Of a stretch of DNA of 6,397 nt, positions 1-5,667 are shown in pieces. The DNA comes from an uncultured Eubacterium sp. (GTDB lineage: Bacteria > Bacillota > Clostridia > Lachnospirales > Lachnospiraceae), in the NCBI GenBank assembly GCA_900545725.1, contig URAI01000118.1, forward strand, positions 1 through 6,397, written 5' to 3'. The number at the start of each line of letters is the position of its first letter. Within the stretch, counting starts at the first letter, position 1. A model generated the notes under the pieces. The model searched no databases. It was not told the origin of the DNA and worked only from the letters and a program-made list of their open reading frames with translations. Made by a program: the position numbers and the translations under genes.

Positions 1-22
1 CAAATCTGACATTTGGCTCGCG

Positions 23-53
23 ATTCCTCCGGCATTAAAAATGCCTGCGGAAT
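23..53 (+). promoter_or_regulatory. Leader hairpin directly upstream of the esterase SD
   Basis: ATTCC (23-27) pairs with GGAAT (49-53) and GGCATT (31-36) with AATGCC (40-45). They enclose a 3-nt AAA loop, with a 3x3 internal region holding one C-G pair. No T-run follows, so this does not look like an intrinsic terminator. It ends exactly where the SD of the next gene (GGAG, 54-57) begins, so it could modulate translation or serve as a DNA dyad. A weak promoter-like pair, TTGGCT (13-18) and TAAAAA (36-41) with 17-bp spacing, overlaps it. If that promoter is real, the dyad would sit on the -10. Function is unproven. Confidence 0.4.
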
Positions 54-63
54 GGAGAGTAGT

Positions 64-918
64 ATGATACACGATATAATAAATATAGAACTTGACTATG
101 AAAAGATGGGAATTGAGCATAAGGGTGCTGCGGCGACAATGACGACGTATATAAAAGATATGTATCCGGATTATCAGAAACCGTTTGAAAGGCCGCTTGT
201 CATTATATGTCCGGGTGGCGGATATGGACACCATTCTCCAAGAGAGGGCGAAGCTGTGGCTGTTAAGATGCTTGATATGGGCTATAATGCCATAGTATTA
301 AGATATAGTCTTATGCCAAATGAATTTCCGTGTCAGTTATATGAGGCAGCATATGCCATCAATTATGCAAGACAGCATGCCAGGGAATGGGATATCAATC
401 CTGATAAGGTAATTATTGCCGGATTTTCGGCAGGCGGACATGTGGCAGCAAGTCTTGGAACTATGTGGAATCAGGAAGAATTAAGACGTTTTACAAAGGA
501 TATATTGGGAGTTGAGCCTGAAGCTGTAAGACCTGACGGCATGCTGCTTGGGTATCCTGTTATAACATCGGGCGAATATGCACACAGAGGTTCATTTGAG
601 AATCTCATAAAAGAACATTATTCTGAACTTATAGATAAAGTTTCTCTGGAAAACAGAGTTACTGCAGATACACCGCAGGCATTTATATGGCATACTGTGA
701 CGGATGGTTCTGTTCCGGTGGAAAATTCCATGCTTCTTGCATCAGCAATGAAGAAAGCTGGTGTAAGCTTTGAACTGCACCTTTTTCCACATGGAAATCA
801 TGGACTGGGACTGGGAACTAAGGAGACAGATACTAAAGATGGCACACATTATCAGCCTGAGGTATCAGTATGGACAGAGCTTTTTGGCACATGGATGAGT
901 AAGAATATAACGGAATAA
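64..918 (+). CDS. Alpha/beta-hydrolase, acetyl-esterase (Aes/BD-FAE-like) type
   Basis: This 284-residue serine hydrolase probably removes acetyl or other short acyl groups from plant glycans or their oligosaccharides. There is no signal peptide or membrane segment, so it should act in the cytosol on imported substrate. Visible features are the oxyanion-hole motif CPGGGYG (residues 49-55), the nucleophile elbow GFSAGG with Ser122, an Asp in VTDGSVP (Asp214) and the terminal His in PHGNHG (His246). These give a full catalytic triad in the usual order, and length fits the family. I chose ATG 64 because GGAG (54-57) lies 6 nt upstream. ATG 52 and TTG 13 are in frame but lie in the leader hairpin or lack an SD. 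The following gene starts 120 nt away with its own promoter, so no tight operon is indicated. Family is secure; substrate is inferred, and relatives are sometimes mislabelled as xylanases. Confidence 0.9.
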   Translation: MIHDIINIELDYEKMGIEHKGAAATMTTYIKDMYPDYQKPFERPLVIICPGGGYGHHSPREGEAVAVKMLDMGYNAIVLRYSLMPNEFPCQLYEAAYAINYARQHAREWDINPDKVIIAGFSAGGHVAASLGTMWNQEELRRFTKDILGVEPEAVRPDGMLLGYPVITSGEYAHRGSFENLIKEHYSELIDKVSLENRVTADTPQAFIWHTVTDGSVPVENSMLLASAMKKAGVSFELHLFPHGNHGLGLGTKETDTKDGTHYQPEVSVWTELFGTWMSKNITE

Positions 919-973
919 GATGTATATTAATAAAGATATTACAATCGTAGTGTAAGACCTGAAATAAGACTGA

Positions 974-1002
974 TTGTTTAGTATCAAAATACAGATTATT
1001 AT
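974..1002 (+). promoter_or_regulatory. Sigma-A-type promoter for the GlgB-like gene
   Basis: TTGTTT (974-979) and TATTAT (997-1002) are separated by 17 bp, the ideal spacing. The -10 matches the consensus at 5 of 6 positions. Transcription would start near 1009, leaving a leader of about 30 nt that contains the strong SD GGAGGGG (1028-1034). No terminator for the preceding esterase gene is visible, so read-through is also possible. Confidence 0.5.
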
Positions 1003-1038
1003 GATGTATTTAAGATTTATCTGAAATGGAGGGGCGTT

Positions 1039-3429
1039 ATGAACAAAAATATATATAATCTGATGAACTGGCCGGATATAGAAGGAATTGTATATTCGGA
1101 ATGTGATAATCCAAAGGAACTTCTCGGGGCGCATAAATGTTTAGAAGGCATACTTATACAGGTGTTCAGACCTGATGCGGTTGAAGCTTATATTATTATG
1201 GAAAATAATAAGAGATATCCTATGGAAAAAGTTGATGAGGCAGGATATTATGCTGTATGTATTCCGGGCAGAAGAGTGGTGTCTTACCAGGTTGAAATAG
1301 AGAATATACATGGTAAAAAGATTGTATATTACGACCCGTACCAATATCCAACACAGCTTACTGAATCTTTCATAAAAAAATATAATAATGGCGGCTGCTA
1401 TGATGTGTACAAAAATATGGGAGCTCACATCAAAAATATTAATGGTGTAAAAGGTATTAACTTTATGGTATGGGCGCCAGAGGCAATACGTGTCAGCGTT
1501 GTTGGTGATTTTAATAACTGGGATGGCAGAATATACCAGATGACAAAAAATGATGAATCTGGTATATTTGAGATATTCATTCCCGGTATGGATAAAGATA
1601 TCAGATATAAATATGAAATAAAAACACATGGTGGGACATTGCTTATTAAGAGTGATCCGTATTCACTTCACTATTCTATTGAGGATGGATATGCATCAAC
1701 AGTAACAGAGGATTTGTCATATCAATGGAAAGATGGTGAATGGCAGACATATAAAGGAAATAAAGCAAGTCTTGATGGTAAAGCTGTTGCTGTATGTGAG
1801 CTGTCACAGGCTGATTATACAGATATTAAAGCATCTGAACTGGCCAAAAATATAAGCAGGCTTGGGTTTGATTATGTGGAGCTTATGCCACCATGCGAAT
1901 ATGTAAATAATAATACATCAGGATATGAAAGCATCGGATATTTTGCTGCGACCGATAGAATTGGTATGCCACAGGATTTTATGAATATAATAAATGAACT
2001 GCATACAAATAATATTGGTGTGATAATGGATATTAATTTTGCATTTATGGGTAAGGATTATGTCGGGCTGAGCGGATTTGACGGAACTAATCTGTATGAA
2101 ATTGCAGATGCAAGATTAGATAAACATCCTGAGCTTAATACCGCAGAATTTGATTATTCAAAGCCACAGGTCAGACAAATGCTGATATCAAGTGCCATTA
2201 TGTGGGCAAAGCAATATCATATTGATGGATTCAGGATAGATGAGACGGCTTCAATGTTGTATCTTGATTATGGAAGAAGTCCAGGAGAATGGACACCTAA
2301 CATGTATGGTGAGAATATTAATCTGGATGCAATAGATTTTATACATACATTAAGAACAGTACTTGATAAAAAATGTCCGGGCACACTGCTTATTGCAGAA
2401 GAGTCCAGTGCATGGCCTAAAGTGACGGGAAGCATTAAAAATGAATGTCTGGGATTTGATTTTAAATGGAATTACGGCTGGAAGAATAATTTCATTTCAT
2501 TTATGGAAAAAGATCCATTGTTCAGAAAGGGTGAATACGGCAGGCTGACATATAGCATGTTATATAATTATAGTGAAAGCTATATGCTTATGCTTTCACA
2601 TGAAGAATATAATGATATTTCGGGCAGCATTATTGATAAAATGCCGGGAGTGAAAAATGAGGACAAGCTTGCCAATGTGCGCCTTGCATATGGATTTATG
2701 TATATGCATCCTGGAAAGAAGCTTCTTAATCTGTCTCAGATTAAAGAGGTTGAAGAATATGTAAGACAGCTTAATAATTTTTATAAAAATAATAAGGCTC
2801 TGTATGAATATGATTATGAACCTGAAGGATTTGAATGGGTAGATACTTCACTTGCACAAGAAACTGTCATGACATTTGTAAGAAGGGACAGTGCCGGAAA
2901 AGAATTATTTATAGCGGTCAATTTTACTCCTGTAGTAAGAGAAAATTACAGATTAGGAGTTGACAGCCGTGGCAAATATACAGAAATATTTAATAGTGAT
3001 TCAGTGCAGTTTAAGGGACAGGGAAATGTCAATAAAGGCGTGATAAAGTCAGAAAAGATTGCATGTAATGGTAAAGATGAATCCATATCTATAGTACTCC
3101 CGCCACTTGCCATAGCAGTGTTTGAGTATGAACCATATACCAAGCTTGAGCTTGAGGAGATACAGATAAGGCATGAGGCTGCAATGGCAAAGAAAAAGGC
3201 AGAAGAAGAAAACAAAATAGCACAGGAGCTTAAGATAAAGGCAGAGGAAGAGGCAAAATCAGCGCAGGAGGCTGCAAGGGCAGCACAGGAAGCAGCAAAG
3301 GAAGCTATGCGTGCGAAAGAAAGTGCTGAGAAAAAGGCTGCAATTGCCTTAAAAACCAGTGAACAGATAGAAGAACAGATGAAGCATAAGCTGGCTGAAC
3401 TTAAAAAGAGGAGTAAAAAGGTGGATTAA
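1039..3429 (+). CDS. GlgB-like GH13 protein with altered active site and coiled-coil tail
   Basis: This 796-residue protein has the order of a glycogen branching enzyme: N-terminal beta domain (about 20-110, LLGAH at 28-32), CBM48 (about 139-225, with WAP and VVGDFNNWDG), GH13 barrel (about 245-580) and C-terminal beta domain (about 605-697, VNFTP at 627-631). Nucleophile Asp401 (GFRID) and acid/base Glu454 (IAEES) are present. The family's SHDE is SHEE, so the third carboxylate is Glu522. Region I has Phe336 where GlgB has His. The usual MGxEFGQ..EW segment is missing after HPGKKLL (557-563). Residues 701-796 add a Lys/Glu/Ala-rich coiled coil. Family members move alpha-1,4-glucan chains to alpha-1,6 branches; here activity may be lost or changed, leaving a glucan-binding or scaffold role (inference). 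The start is clear: GGAGGGG lies 4 nt before ATG. The frame is intact with no premature stop, so it appears maintained rather than decaying. Confidence 0.9.
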   Translation: MNKNIYNLMNWPDIEGIVYSECDNPKELLGAHKCLEGILIQVFRPDAVEAYIIMENNKRYPMEKVDEAGYYAVCIPGRRVVSYQVEIENIHGKKIVYYDPYQYPTQLTESFIKKYNNGGCYDVYKNMGAHIKNINGVKGINFMVWAPEAIRVSVVGDFNNWDGRIYQMTKNDESGIFEIFIPGMDKDIRYKYEIKTHGGTLLIKSDPYSLHYSIEDGYASTVTEDLSYQWKDGEWQTYKGNKASLDGKAVAVCELSQADYTDIKASELAKNISRLGFDYVELMPPCEYVNNNTSGYESIGYFAATDRIGMPQDFMNIINELHTNNIGVIMDINFAFMGKDYVGLSGFDGTNLYEIADARLDKHPELNTAEFDYSKPQVRQMLISSAIMWAKQYHIDGFRIDETASMLYLDYGRSPGEWTPNMYGENINLDAIDFIHTLRTVLDKKCPGTLLIAEESSAWPKVTGSIKNECLGFDFKWNYGWKNNFISFMEKDPLFRKGEYGRLTYSMLYNYSESYMLMLSHEEYNDISGSIIDKMPGVKNEDKLANVRLAYGFMYMHPGKKLLNLSQIKEVEEYVRQLNNFYKNNKALYEYDYEPEGFEWVDTSLAQETVMTFVRRDSAGKELFIAVNFTPVVRENYRLGVDSRGKYTEIFNSDSVQFKGQGNVNKGVIKSEKIACNGKDESISIVLPPLAIAVFEYEPYTKLELEEIQIRHEAAMAKKKAEEENKIAQELKIKAEEEAKSAQEAARAAQEAAKEAMRAKESAEKKAAIALKTSEQIEEQMKHKLAELKKRSKKVD
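3190..3357 (+). repeat. Eight in-register heptads encoding an Ala-centred coiled coil
   Basis: Residues 718-773 of the GlgB-like protein divide into eight consecutive 7-residue units with no gap: KKKAEEE, NKIAQEL, KIKAEEE, AKSAQEA, ARAAQEA, AKEAMRA, KESAEKK, AAIALKT. Every unit has Ala at position 4. The first two pairs also resemble one another with a 14-residue period. At DNA level the repeat is imperfect, with recurring gcacagga/gcgcagga blocks. A long, charged, Ala-cored amphipathic helix is expected, suited to self-association or docking to another helix. Confidence 0.75.
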
Positions 3430-3434
3430 TAATC

Positions 3435-3473
3435 TTTAAAGACAAAGCGGCAATGCAAATATAATAATATAAT
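3435..3473 (+). promoter_or_regulatory. Candidate mscS promoter with two perfect TATAAT boxes
   Basis: Two exact TATAAT hexamers lie 8 bp apart at 3460-3465 and 3468-3473. The only -35-like sequence at a usable distance is TTTAAA (3435-3440), 19 bp before the first box, which is weak. The boxes lie just after the GlgB-like stop codon and about 80-90 nt before the mscS start, so transcription would begin near 3472-3480 and include the structured leader. The AT-rich setting makes chance matches likely. Confidence 0.4.
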
Positions 3474-3498
3474 TTACATTATGAGGAGATATTGGGAG

Positions 3499-3543
3499 AA
3501 AGGAGAATAATCCATTACCTTCAAAAGAGGATAATTGGATTAT
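3499..3543 (+). promoter_or_regulatory. Structured mscS leader: AAAGGAG followed by a long hairpin
   Basis: A strong SD-like AAAGGAG (3499-3505) is 47 nt from the mscS ATG, too far for normal use. Between them, ATAATCCA (3507-3514) pairs perfectly with TGGATTAT (3536-3543). The stem continues as TTA/TAA and CCTT/GAGG with two bulged bases (A3531, T3535), closing on a 5-nt loop at 3522-3526. When folded, only 10 unpaired nt separate AAAGGAG from the ATG. The hairpin also buries the only closer SD-like sequence, GAGG (3527-3530). There is no T-run, so it is not a terminator. A bridging role is inference. Confidence 0.5.
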
Positions 3544-3552
3544 GCGTGACCT

Positions 3553-4431
3553 ATGAATTATTTTAGCCTGCTTGAGGTATCAACTCAGGAAATAGAAACT
3601 TTTTTTTCGCGCGAACATATGAAATCATTGTTTAATTCCTTTGGAGACTGGGGAATATCAATGATTGTGAAGGTTATTTTTGCTCTTTTGATTTGGAAGC
3701 TTGGCAAAAAGGCAATCAGTGTTATATTAAAATTTAATAAAAGAGCGCTGGAAAGAAGCAGTCTGGATGTTGGCGTATCTAAGTTTATTACATCAATATT
3801 AAGAGTTGTATTATTTGGTGTACTTATACTGATGGTGGTTGATACGCTTGGCTTTCAGACGACATCGCTGCTTACAATATTCGGTTCAGGAGCTTTAGCT
3901 GTAGGTATGTCATTACAGGGAAGCCTTGCTAATTTTGCTGGAGGAATATTATTACTGGTTTTTAAACCATTTACAATAGGTGATTATATTATCTCGGGTT
4001 CCAATGAGGGTAAAGTGGTATCTATTGAGATGCTGTATACAAGGCTGCTTACGATAGATAATAAAAATATTATGATTCCTAATGGTACACTTTCTAATTC
4101 AAGTATTATTAATGTAGGAGCTGAGGGAATAAGGCGTCTGGACATAGAGATTGGAATAAGCTATGAATCAGATTTGCATAAAGCAAAAGAACTGCTTGCA
4201 GATATAATGAGCAAGAATCCTGATATATTCCATGACAGGGAGGAGAGAGTTATCGTTAAAGAACTTGCTGAAAGCTGCGTTATACTTGAAACCAGAGCAT
4301 GGGTTAGTCAGGAAAAATACTGGGATACGCGTTTTCTTTTGTTGGAAAGTTATAAGGAAGTATTTGATTCATATGGAATAAGTATTCCATATAATCAGCT
4401 TGATGTTACGATTAAAAATGAGATAAAGTAA
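3553..4431 (+). CDS. mscS: MscS-family mechanosensitive ion channel
   Basis: This 292-residue membrane protein, close in length to E. coli MscS, should form a homoheptameric channel that opens under membrane tension and releases solutes on hypo-osmotic shock. Three membrane helices are visible: about 34-57, 76-98 and 103-137. The pore helix carries the family signature AVGMSLQGSLANFAGG (116-131) followed by LLLVFKPFTIGDYI. The cytosolic beta domain holds IMIPNGTLSN (173-182), and the alpha/beta domain ends near PYNQLDV (279-285). ATG 3553 is the first possible start, since an in-frame TGA lies at 3547-3549, and it gives full family length. No SD lies at normal distance; see the leader hairpin. 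A tiny frame, ATG 3542 to TGA 3556, overlaps the start codon and could couple translation. No terminator follows closely. The family is certain; the exact subtype is not. Confidence 0.95.
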   Translation: MNYFSLLEVSTQEIETFFSREHMKSLFNSFGDWGISMIVKVIFALLIWKLGKKAISVILKFNKRALERSSLDVGVSKFITSILRVVLFGVLILMVVDTLGFQTTSLLTIFGSGALAVGMSLQGSLANFAGGILLLVFKPFTIGDYIISGSNEGKVVSIEMLYTRLLTIDNKNIMIPNGTLSNSSIINVGAEGIRRLDIEIGISYESDLHKAKELLADIMSKNPDIFHDREERVIVKELAESCVILETRAWVSQEKYWDTRFLLLESYKEVFDSYGISIPYNQLDVTIKNEIK

Positions 4432-4652
4432 TTAAAAAATGATTATATGCAGATATCATATTTAAAATGTGATAGTATGAATAATGTTGAGATGATTTTT
4501 CACATAGTTAGTTATTTCGAGGGCATTACAAAGAAGTTTTTAATAACAGACCAATCCGATATTATCGGGCTTACAGTTTCCCTGGCATAGTTGTTGTCAA
4601 TATGATTGTTGCCGGTAAGTTAATGGCACCGGTCAGGATAGATTTCACATAC
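4432..4652. other. First half of a 429-nt gap: no convincing gene
   Basis: No gene with a start and SD was found between the mscS stop and the large hairpin. A 37-codon frame at 4477-4590 begins with ATG but has no SD. A small perfect hairpin, CCGAT-ATT-ATCGG, lies at 4556-4568. CCGGT (4613-4617) and ACCGG (4628-4632) can pair weakly. I compared the region with the c-di-GMP-I, preQ1, fluoride and THF riboswitch patterns I know and saw no match. The second half of the gap is described in separate entries. Confidence 0.5.
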
Positions 4653-4670
4653 AAAAAGCTGTCATTGTGA
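4512..4670 (+). pseudogene. Possible decayed coding fragment without a start
   Basis: Between an in-frame TAG (4509-4511) and TGA (4668-4670) lie 52 open codons. The translation looks protein-like (segments RPIRYYRAYSFPGIVVVN and MIVAGKLMAPVRIDF). There is no start codon with an SD; the only internal ATGs are 4602 and 4623. Codons such as CGA, CGG, ATC and TAC are commoner here than in the neighbouring genes. Its end lies inside the 5' arm of the large hairpin. I do not recognise the family. It could be a remnant of a lost or transferred gene, or chance. Confidence 0.18.
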
Positions 4671-4730
4671 TTACCATAATATGTATAGTTATAAGACATA
4701 TTATAGTAATCACAATGACAGCTTTTTTGT
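4651..4730 (+). terminator. Very long A-run/T-run hairpin, probable terminator
   Basis: Positions 4653-4674 (AAAAAGCTGTCATTGTGATT plus AC) pair perfectly with 4706-4727. After one C/A mismatch (4675/4705), ATAATATGT (4676-4684) pairs with ACATATTAT (4696-4704). This gives 31 bp in all with an 11-nt loop. Six T follow the 3' GC, and five A precede the 5' GC, so the structure could terminate in both directions. The stem is far longer than a typical intrinsic terminator. It separates the mscS unit from the VTC operon, although it lies over 200 nt after the mscS stop. An ATG at 4681 within it opens into the VTC frame but is not the real start. Confidence 0.7.
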
Positions 4731-4750
4731 GTTTGAAGGCTTGTTGCTAC

Positions 4751-4766
4751 ACTTTGTTTTCAAAGT
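4751..4766. promoter_or_regulatory. Dyad 1, ACTTTG-N4-CAAAGT, upstream of the VTC operon
   Basis: A perfect 6-bp inverted repeat with a 4-nt TTTT spacer (4757-4760). Its core, TTTG-N4-CAAA, recurs in the dyad at 4795-4814, whose centre is 46 bp away. It ends just before the candidate -35 of the VTC operon. It could be an operator half of a repressor pair or a small RNA hairpin. Confidence 0.35.
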
Positions 4767-4767
4767 T

Positions 4768-4797
4768 TTAACACATTTTTTACTTACTTTTTACAAA
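4768..4797 (+). promoter_or_regulatory. Weak candidate promoter for the VTC-DUF4956 operon
   Basis: TTAACA (4768-4773) matches the -35 consensus at 5 of 6 positions. TACAAA (4792-4797) is a 4 of 6 match to the -10, with 18-bp spacing. A promoter is expected here because the large hairpin upstream should block read-through from mscS. Dyads lie directly before the -35 and across the -10 and start region, as in repressor-controlled promoters. The -10 is poor and other AT-rich choices exist nearby, for example TATAAC at 4837-4842. Confidence 0.25.
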
Positions 4798-4814
4798 TTT
4801 TGGTCACAAAATTT
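4795..4814. promoter_or_regulatory. Dyad 2, AAATTTTG-N4-CAAAATTT, operator-like
   Basis: A perfect 8-bp inverted repeat, AAATTTTG (4795-4802) and CAAAATTT (4807-4814), with a 4-nt GTCA spacer. It lies 46 nt before the VTC start codon, in the leader or start region. It shares the TTTG-N4-CAAA core with dyad 1. No T-run follows and the stem is AT-rich, so a DNA-binding site is more likely than an RNA terminator. The binding protein is unknown. Confidence 0.4.
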
Positions 4815-4860
4815 CTTTAACATTAAACTTGTAAAATATAACAGACAAGGAGATGAGTGT

Positions 4861-5667
4861 ATGGCAATAGAAGTATTTAACCGATGTGAAAAGAAATATC
4901 TGCTGACAAGACAGCAGTATGAACAGCTTACTGAACGTATGATGGATTATATGGTATTAGATGCGTATAACCGTGATAAAGCATTTTATCAGATATGCAA
5001 TATTTATTATGATACCATAGATGACAGGCTTATAAGAGCTTCCATAGAAAAGCCGGTATATAAAGATAAATTAAGGCTTAGAAGCTATGGAACACCCGAC
5101 ATGAACGATAATGTCTTTGTTGAGATTAAGAAAAAATACAATGGCATTGTTAATAAGCGAAGGACATCTATGACATTGAAGACAGCGTATAATTATCTTA
5201 ATAATAATGTTTATCCTGATATGGAAAATGTTCATCTTAATAAGCAGGTATTCAGGGAGATTGATTATTTTAAAAATTACTATCATATAGTGCCTAAATT
5301 ATATCTTTCATATGAAAGGAGAGCATACTTTGAAAAGGATGATGGTGATTTCAGAGTGACATTTGATAAAAATATAACAACGAGAAGATACGAGCTTGGA
5401 TTGGAATATGGAAGCTATGGACAGCAGCTTCTTAATGAGGATGTATATCTTATGGAGGTTAAAATAAATAGTGCAGTACCAATCTGGTTTACAAGAATGT
5501 TATCAGAATTGAAGATATATCCTGTATCATTTTCAAAATATGGAACTGAGTATAAAAAATATGTGATTAATAAATATAACAGAGTGAAAGAAGGAGAAAA
5601 TATATGTTTGAATCAATTTTTACAACTACAACAGATAATGCCATTAGCATTAGCTCATCAGTGTTAA
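4861..5667 (+). CDS. VTC/CYTH-like polyphosphate polymerase domain protein
   Basis: This 268-residue soluble protein matches the VTC domain, the tunnel-fold catalytic domain of yeast Vtc4 that makes polyphosphate from ATP. The pattern of charged tunnel strands is visible in order: NRCEKKYLL (7-15), KDKLRLRSYG (68-77), VFVEIKKK (85-92), NKRR (98-101), LYLSYERRAYF (147-157), FRVTFDK (164-170), YLMEVKIN (196-203) and SFSKYG (223-228). Likely ligand residues by family logic are Lys12, Arg72, Arg74, Lys90, Arg153, Glu199 and Lys226. Bacterial members are common in Firmicutes but their reaction is largely unproven. AAGGAG (4847-4852), 8 nt before ATG 4861, fixes the start. There is no transmembrane segment; the neighbouring DUF4956 protein may anchor it. 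The core ends near residue 234, and the last 20 or so residues are read out of frame through the next gene, so they may not be functional. Confidence 0.9.
   Translation: MAIEVFNRCEKKYLLTRQQYEQLTERMMDYMVLDAYNRDKAFYQICNIYYDTIDDRLIRASIEKPVYKDKLRLRSYGTPDMNDNVFVEIKKKYNGIVNKRRTSMTLKTAYNYLNNNVYPDMENVHLNKQVFREIDYFKNYYHIVPKLYLSYERRAYFEKDDGDFRVTFDKNITTRRYELGLEYGSYGQQLLNEDVYLMEVKINSAVPIWFTRMLSELKIYPVSFSKYGTEYKKYVINKYNRVKEGENICLNQFLQLQQIMPLALAHQC

Noticed and set aside
13..63. Longer esterase starting at TTG 13 or ATG 52
   Set aside because: Neither has a suitably spaced SD, both lie in or before the leader hairpin, and the added residues look unlike the family. ATG 64 has GGAG 6 nt upstream.
919..943. 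Terminator after the esterase gene
   Set aside because: The only pairing (TGTATAT with ATATTACA) is short, AT-only but for one pair, bulged, and not followed by a T-run.
865..1629. Reverse-strand open frames opposite the start of the GlgB-like gene
   Set aside because: They are rich in Ile, Tyr and Phe, show no known motif or SD, and lie antisense to clearly coding sequence.
2946..3215. Reverse-strand open frame opposite the end of the GlgB-like gene
   Set aside because: Its Ser/Ala-rich sequence is the complement of the coding strand, with no recognisable family or SD.
4477..4590. 37-codon ATG frame after mscS
   Set aside because: It has no SD, no recognised motif, and overlaps another equally plausible frame. 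It remains only a faint possibility.
4551..4640. Riboswitch in the mscS-VTC gap
   Set aside because: The small hairpins here lack the conserved bases of the c-di-GMP-I, preQ1, fluoride or THF classes, and no adjacent gene start fits.
4681..4860. Longer VTC protein starting at ATG 4681
   Set aside because: That ATG lies inside the large hairpin, the added 60 residues are AT-driven Phe/Tyr/Lys-rich sequence, and ATG 4861 has a strong AAGGAG at ideal spacing.
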